15,914 nucleotides of DNA, from NCBI GenBank assembly GCA_018725535.1, contig QLUS01000025.1, positions 1 through 15,914 on the forward strand, written 5' to 3'. A program made the translations under genes and the position numbers. Within the stretch, counting starts at the first letter, position 1; the number at the start of each line of letters is the position of its first letter. The notes beneath the pieces are model-generated. The model had not been told where the DNA came from. It was given only the letters and a program-made list of their open reading frames with translations, and did no database searches. Below, one piece after another: positions 12,842 to 15,914 of this stretch. Source of the stretch: Bacillota bacterium. GTDB taxonomy: Bacteria; Bacillota; UBA994.

Positions 12842-13708
12842 TTATCTGGCCAGCACATACACCCGCATGCGTCGGCGTCCAAAACGCAGTGCGTCTTCCA
12901 CGCGTTCAAAGTATATGTCGATGCGGTTCCCCTGTATGGCACTCCCCGTGTCCGTAGCAAAGTACCTGCCGTTAAACTGAGCGGAGAAAGCACACAACCC
13001 CTCCACCCAGACATGGCTGAGAAGTGGAATCAGGTTTGGGTCTACCGCGATATGCCCCACTTCCACAGGTAGTCCACTACGGGTAATGCCAAAGGCCGGG
13101 TGTCCGGGCGACTTTCCTGTGCTCTCTGGGCCCGCCGTGTAGGCAGTGGCTGTTACGTAGAACACACGCGTAAAGCGATAGGTGTTCCCTCCACGCGATA
13201 GCGAGCCAATCGTGCCGTACTCGACGATTCTGTCGACCTTAGGCTCAAGGACCTCTGTGCGGAGTAGTGTCTTAGAGACTCGCTGCCCGTCCTCATATAC
13301 TACCTCGTAATGCTCCGCCCTGCGGCCTTCTCTGCCGCGCTGTACCGTGCGCGTGACACCGCGCTCGAGGTTGTGGTTCGCGCGCCGAACCTCGTGGAAA
13401 TAGATGCGTTCGTGCTCGACAATTTCGCTCTTGGTCACTCGCGTAACCACTATCTCCATTTGGGCCTGAATTGTGCTGGCTAGCTCAGGGCTCACCCTGT
13501 CGTGCTCGCCAAGAACAACCTTGGCTTCCGTTAACGCTGCTTCCACCGTAGTTGCACGTACGGCAAGCGCAACCTGCTGACCATCGACCGCAATGGTGAC
13601 CTGACGCACCTCAGGCGAGAACCCGAGCGTGTCCCCAACCAGTAGAGTGACGGCAAGGAGCAATCCCAGCGCAAGCACAATTCTCGCTTTGGTCTGGCTA
13701 GTTGCCAT
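12842..13708 (-). CDS. DUF348/G5/3D-domain cell-wall protein (YabE-like)
   Basis: A 288-residue exported or membrane-anchored protein related to YabE and resuscitation-promoting-factor-like proteins. A hydrophobic anchor lies at about 9-29, a single DUF348 repeat at about 35-77, a G5-like domain at about 88-166 and a C-terminal 3D domain at about 182-288. The 3D domain has its three Asp residues: Asp223 (AVDP), Asp253 (ATDTG) and Asp264 (RIDIYF). 3D domains share the MltA lytic-transglycosylase barrel, so peptidoglycan cleavage is likely. YabE proteins usually have several DUF348 copies, and this one has a short form. AAAGGAGG is 7 nt before ATG 13708. Confidence 0.92.
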   Translation of the reverse strand: MATSQTKARIVLALGLLLAVTLLVGDTLGFSPEVRQVTIAVDGQQVALAVRATTVEAALTEAKVVLGEHDRVSPELASTIQAQMEIVVTRVTKSEIVEHERIYFHEVRRANHNLERGVTRTVQRGREGRRAEHYEVVYEDGQRVSKTLLRTEVLEPKVDRIVEYGTIGSLSRGGNTYRFTRVFYVTATAYTAGPESTGKSPGHPAFGITRSGLPVEVGHIAVDPNLIPLLSHVWVEGLCAFSAQFNGRYFATDTGSAIQGNRIDIYFERVEDALRFGRRRMRVYVLAR

Positions 13709-13803
13709 TCAACTACCTCCTTTGCACTTTTATCTCTAGCGCGGACTTGCCAGCGCTTGGTAAGAATCTATCTACTTCTCACAGCATGTATACCTTTTAC
13801 TCC

Positions 13804-13833
13804 ATACTATGAGTATCCTGAAGTAAACGTCAA
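13804..13833 (-). promoter_or_regulatory. Promoter of the 3D-domain gene
   Basis: On the minus strand TTGACG (13833-13828), an 18-bp spacer and TAGTAT (13809-13804). It lies about 100 nt before the gene, leaving an untranslated leader in which I see no recognised riboswitch. Confidence 0.5.
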
Positions 13834-13875
13834 GGCGCGGGCAACAGTTTATCACATGCCCTTGTCTTTGCCAAG

Positions 13876-14265
13876 CTAGGCGCATCCGCACGACCCTGGC
13901 AGTTGCGAGCAGGCGGCGAGTAAGGCGCGGGCTGTGCCTAGGTTAGTAGCCAAAGGCACATCGTGTACGTCACAGATCCTGAGCAGAGCGGTAATATCCG
14001 GCTCGTGAGGTTGGGCCGTAAGAGGGTCCCGCAGAAAGACAACAACATCTATCTGCCCTGTGGCCACCATGGCGCTAATCTGCGCATCGCCTCCCTGCGG
14101 CCCCGACAGAACTTGCGCTACCGTAAGCCCGGTCAAGGCGCTGAGCTGAGCTCCGGTAGTGGCGGTAGCTACTAGTTGCTGCGCATTGAGAAAGGCGTGG
14201 TGTTCTCGCGCTAGCTTAATCATGGCCTCTTTCTTTTGGTCGTGGGCAACAAGCGCGATGCGCAT
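13876..14265 (-). CDS. mgsA: Methylglyoxal synthase
   Basis: A 129-residue cytoplasmic enzyme converting dihydroxyacetone phosphate to methylglyoxal and phosphate, a bypass of lower glycolysis under phosphate limitation. It starts RIALVAHDQKK with His8. Asp60 (SGPQGGDAQI) is the catalytic base position, and His87 and Asp90 (AQPHEPDI) match E. coli His98 and Asp101, with a constant offset of 11. The phosphate-binding TTG and the FLRDPL segment are present. ATG 14265 is chosen over the upstream in-frame start at 14280 because AGGAGG lies 6 nt before it. The C-terminus is Cys-rich (SCGCA). Confidence 0.95.
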   Translation of the reverse strand: MRIALVAHDQKKEAMIKLAREHHAFLNAQQLVATATTGAQLSALTGLTVAQVLSGPQGGDAQISAMVATGQIDVVVFLRDPLTAQPHEPDITALLRICDVHDVPLATNLGTARALLAACSQLPGSCGCA

Positions 14266-14298
14266 GTTATTCCTCCTCATTGCATGGATAGAACCAGC

Positions 14299-14325
14299 AA
14301 AGTCGTCGGAAAATCCGACGACTTT
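14299..14325 (-). terminator. Perfect 11-bp hairpin between the DUF4097 gene and mgsA
   Basis: AAAGTCGTCGG (14299-14309) and CCGACGACTTT (14315-14325) pair perfectly around a 5-nt A/T loop. On the minus strand it lies after the DUF4097 stop (14360) and 34 nt before the mgsA start. The only T run is inside the stem, so it may attenuate or protect mRNA rather than fully terminate. Confidence 0.5.
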
Positions 14326-14359
14326 ATCTTCCCGATTGAGCTTGCCTTTCCCTGCTGCG

Positions 14360-15763
14360 CTAGAGGGCGCGCGCTATATTTATGGAGCCGTGTACTGATT
14401 TGGCCTCCACTTCCAGCCAGTGCGCAAAGGCACCTTCGCTCTCGGCCTGTAGTCTCTTTCCTACCATGTGTCGGACGACGTCTACCTTAAGGCCTAAACC
14501 CTCAGCCTGTACAGAGCCATGCATATTGGCACCCTTAATCTTGACACCAACTTCCTTGCTGTCCCCAAGCCGCAGGATGATGCTGCCGTTCACGGTGTCT
14601 AGGAACATTACCCCCGCTTGCAGTGTGGGACAGGTAACGACTAGGCTGCCGTTAACCGTACGGCACTTGACGTTTGGCGCTCCCCCGGTTAACTCCACGC
14701 GTCCGTTCACGGAGGACAGGTTAATCTCGCTGGACACACTCTCGACCTCTACTTGGCCATTTGTAGTGCTGGCCCGAATCCGCTTGGCAATGACCTCCTT
14801 GACGCGCACACTCCCATTTACGGCGCTTAAGTCAAGGTCATAGGTAAGGGCTTGCGGTAGACACAAATGAAAATTGACGGCGCGCGCCTGACCGAACACT
14901 TTTTTGGCGGCAATGACTAGTCCTTCGGCAGTTGCTTCTACCGAGTAAAGGCACCGTCTTAGCGACTCAGCCTCGGTAGCGTTACTAGCGCGTGCGGATT
15001 TCTCTACGGCTAAATGCCACTTCGAGTCGCTAGTGCGCTCAACTGTTATGCGTCCGTTAACTCCGCGCACTACAATGTGAGGCACAGGGACATCAGGCAA
15101 CTCGCCGGATAGATTTTCTTGCCAGTGGTATGTTTGCCCTCCGCCTAGAGCGCTGATAACAGAGGCCAGCACGCCTCCTTCAGGCTCACGGCGGTCATCT
15201 TCTTCGTCTTCTGCCTCGTCTTCATCTTCGTCATCATCATCCTCGTCTTCCTCTTCTTGGTCAGCTTCAATTTCCTCAAGGTCATGCTGGATTTCCTCTA
15301 CCTCATGTTGCATATCCTCGACTTTTTCTTGTATATTAAGAAGCTCCTCTTCCGTACTCTCGAGTTCTTCTTCTGCCTCCTCGGCTAAAACTCCCTTAGC
15401 TTTGTCTTGGCGCAGTCGCTGCTTAAGCTCTTGCTTCATTTCCTTGAGACGCATTTTCGCCTCTCGCAATTGCTCCCGCATCTCATTACGCGCCTGATGA
15501 ACTAGCTCGCGCGCTTGTTCCTTTGTGCCCTTCTGTTCTTCATGCAATGCCTCGTTGGCTCGGCGTACGGCCTCCTTAGCTTCCTTGCGCGCTCGTTCCG
15601 CTACTTCGCGCACCGTTTCGCGCAGGTCACTAAAAAATGCACCCTCAGACCCACGGGGACGATCCCGGGCGGGCAGCGCGGCATTCAGCAGGCGGGTCGC
15701 CTCGTCCGCAGTGATCTTCCCATCTCGCAGCATCTCCAAAATCATCTTAGCCTCTTCACTCAT
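14360..15763 (-). CDS. Coiled-coil/acidic/DUF4097 beta-helix protein (YvlB-like)
   Basis: A 467-residue protein with four parts. The first is an N-terminal SHOCT-like short domain (residues 1-33, MLRDGKITADEATRLL). A long charged coiled coil spans about 45-165. A nearly pure Asp/Glu tract of roughly 30 residues lies around 163-192. The C-terminal DUF4097 region starts near 223 and has repeated VNG turns (VRGVNGRITVE, SAVNGSVRV, TTNGQVEVES, SSVNGRVEL, TVNGSL), each rung about 20 residues, as expected for a beta-helical stack. No signal peptide is visible. Relatives such as YvlB are linked to envelope stress regulons, but the biochemical role is unknown. AAGGAGGTG precedes ATG 15763, with a strong promoter directly upstream. 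Confidence 0.88.
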   Translation of the reverse strand: MSEEAKMILEMLRDGKITADEATRLLNAALPARDRPRGSEGAFFSDLRETVREVAERARKEAKEAVRRANEALHEEQKGTKEQARELVHQARNEMREQLREAKMRLKEMKQELKQRLRQDKAKGVLAEEAEEELESTEEELLNIQEKVEDMQHEVEEIQHDLEEIEADQEEEDEDDDDEDEDEAEDEEDDRREPEGGVLASVISALGGGQTYHWQENLSGELPDVPVPHIVVRGVNGRITVERTSDSKWHLAVEKSARASNATEAESLRRCLYSVEATAEGLVIAAKKVFGQARAVNFHLCLPQALTYDLDLSAVNGSVRVKEVIAKRIRASTTNGQVEVESVSSEINLSSVNGRVELTGGAPNVKCRTVNGSLVVTCPTLQAGVMFLDTVNGSIILRLGDSKEVGVKIKGANMHGSVQAEGLGLKVDVVRHMVGKRLQAESEGAFAHWLEVEAKSVHGSINIARAL

Positions 15764-15782
15764 GCTAGCACCTCCTTAATAT

Positions 15783-15810
15783 ATTATAGGCTAGCTATTG
15801 TAATAGTCAA
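15783..15810 (-). promoter_or_regulatory. Consensus promoter with an embedded dyad, upstream of the DUF4097 gene
   Basis: On the minus strand TTGACT (15810-15805), a 16-bp spacer and a perfect TATAAT (15788-15783). The spacer edge holds CTATTACAATAG (15806-15795), a dyad with 5-bp arms overlapping the -35, which could be a repressor operator. The expected transcription start is near 15776, right at the Shine-Dalgarno, so the leader would be very short. Confidence 0.75.
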
Positions 15811-15828
15811 GAGGGCGAGTTGTGTTAC

Positions 15829-15856
15829 AAAAAGAACCGTCCCCGGCGTTTCGGTT
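15829..15856 (-). terminator. Probable terminator of the ferredoxin gene, REP-like core copy 3
   Basis: On the minus strand AACCG (15856-15852) pairs with CGGTT (15839-15835), followed by CTTTTTG. The stem overlaps the ferredoxin stop codon. The sequence GGGGACGGTTCTTTTTG resembles the GGGACGGAGCCTTTTG cores of the elements at 2071 and 9025 and may be a diverged relative. Confidence 0.45.
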
Positions 15857-15914
15857 AGTCGGGCTTAGGGGCGTCTACAGGACAGACGGCGGCACAAGCG
15901 CCACAGTCAATGCA
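15855..15914 (-). CDS. Ferredoxin, C-terminal 19 codons (partial)
   Basis: The last 19 codons before a TAA at 15857-15855 read CIDCGACAAVCPVDAPKPD. This is a complete CxxCxxCxxxCP iron-sulfur motif at the C-terminus, as in clostridial 2[4Fe-4S] ferredoxins, which carry low-potential electrons in the cytoplasm. The gene runs out of the window at 15914, so its length and start are unknown. The DUF4097 gene downstream has its own strong promoter. Confidence 0.85.
   Translation of the reverse strand, partial: CIDCGACAAVCPVDAPKPD

Overview
The window looks like chromosomal, mostly housekeeping DNA from a clostridia-type Bacillota (Firmicutes) of moderate GC content. The reasons are a T-box leader on serS, strong AGGAGG-type Shine-Dalgarno sites, tRNA genes that encode their CCA ends, a YabE-like DUF348/G5/3D protein, a DUF1858 protein, the tail of a 2[4Fe-4S] ferredoxin, and class II-like aroA and aroC. 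The genus is not identified.

Layout. Positions 1-170 hold a hairpin, a terminator-like hairpin and the 3' part of a broken tRNA gene. Positions 175-1969 (minus) hold an overlapping pair: a DUF2156 protein followed by a GNAT acetyltransferase. Positions 2160-5430 (minus) form a serine/arginine translation island. A T-box leader precedes serS. Next come tRNA-Ser(UGA), tRNA-Ser(GCU), tRNA-Arg(ACG), tRNA-Arg(CCU), tadA, tRNA-Ser(CGA), tRNA-Ser(GGA) and a strong terminator. Together these four tRNA-Ser genes cover all six serine codons, and tadA makes the wobble deaminase needed by the tRNA-Arg(ACG) two genes upstream of it. The longer spacers of this island are filled with degenerate tandem 7-bp repeats that I do not see elsewhere in the window.

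Positions 5462-6710 (+) hold a class I aminotransferase, which overlaps tail-to-tail with a minus-strand ECF-type sigma factor (6689-7267). Diverging from the sigma gene is a decayed class A penicillin-binding protein: a glycosyltransferase domain with a frameshift and no transpeptidase domain (7306-8167). It runs into the 3' end of a minus-strand metallo-beta-lactamase-fold gene (8216-8956). A D-2-hydroxyacid dehydrogenase (9152-10087, +) faces the aroA-aroC pair (minus, overlapping 8 bp). A small DUF1858 protein (12571-12771, +) diverges from aroA and shares a bidirectional hairpin with the 3D-domain protein (12842-13708, minus). The window ends with mgsA (13876-14265), a coiled-coil/DUF4097 protein (14360-15763) and the last 19 codons of a ferredoxin, all on minus.

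The most unusual material is intergenic: heptad-phased arrays confined to the serS/tRNA/tadA island, two near-identical hairpin repeats with GGGACGGAGCC cores plus a likely relative, a perfect 20-bp palindrome in the serS leader, and a truncated tRNA. I found no CRISPR array, transposase, integrase or obvious defence system.
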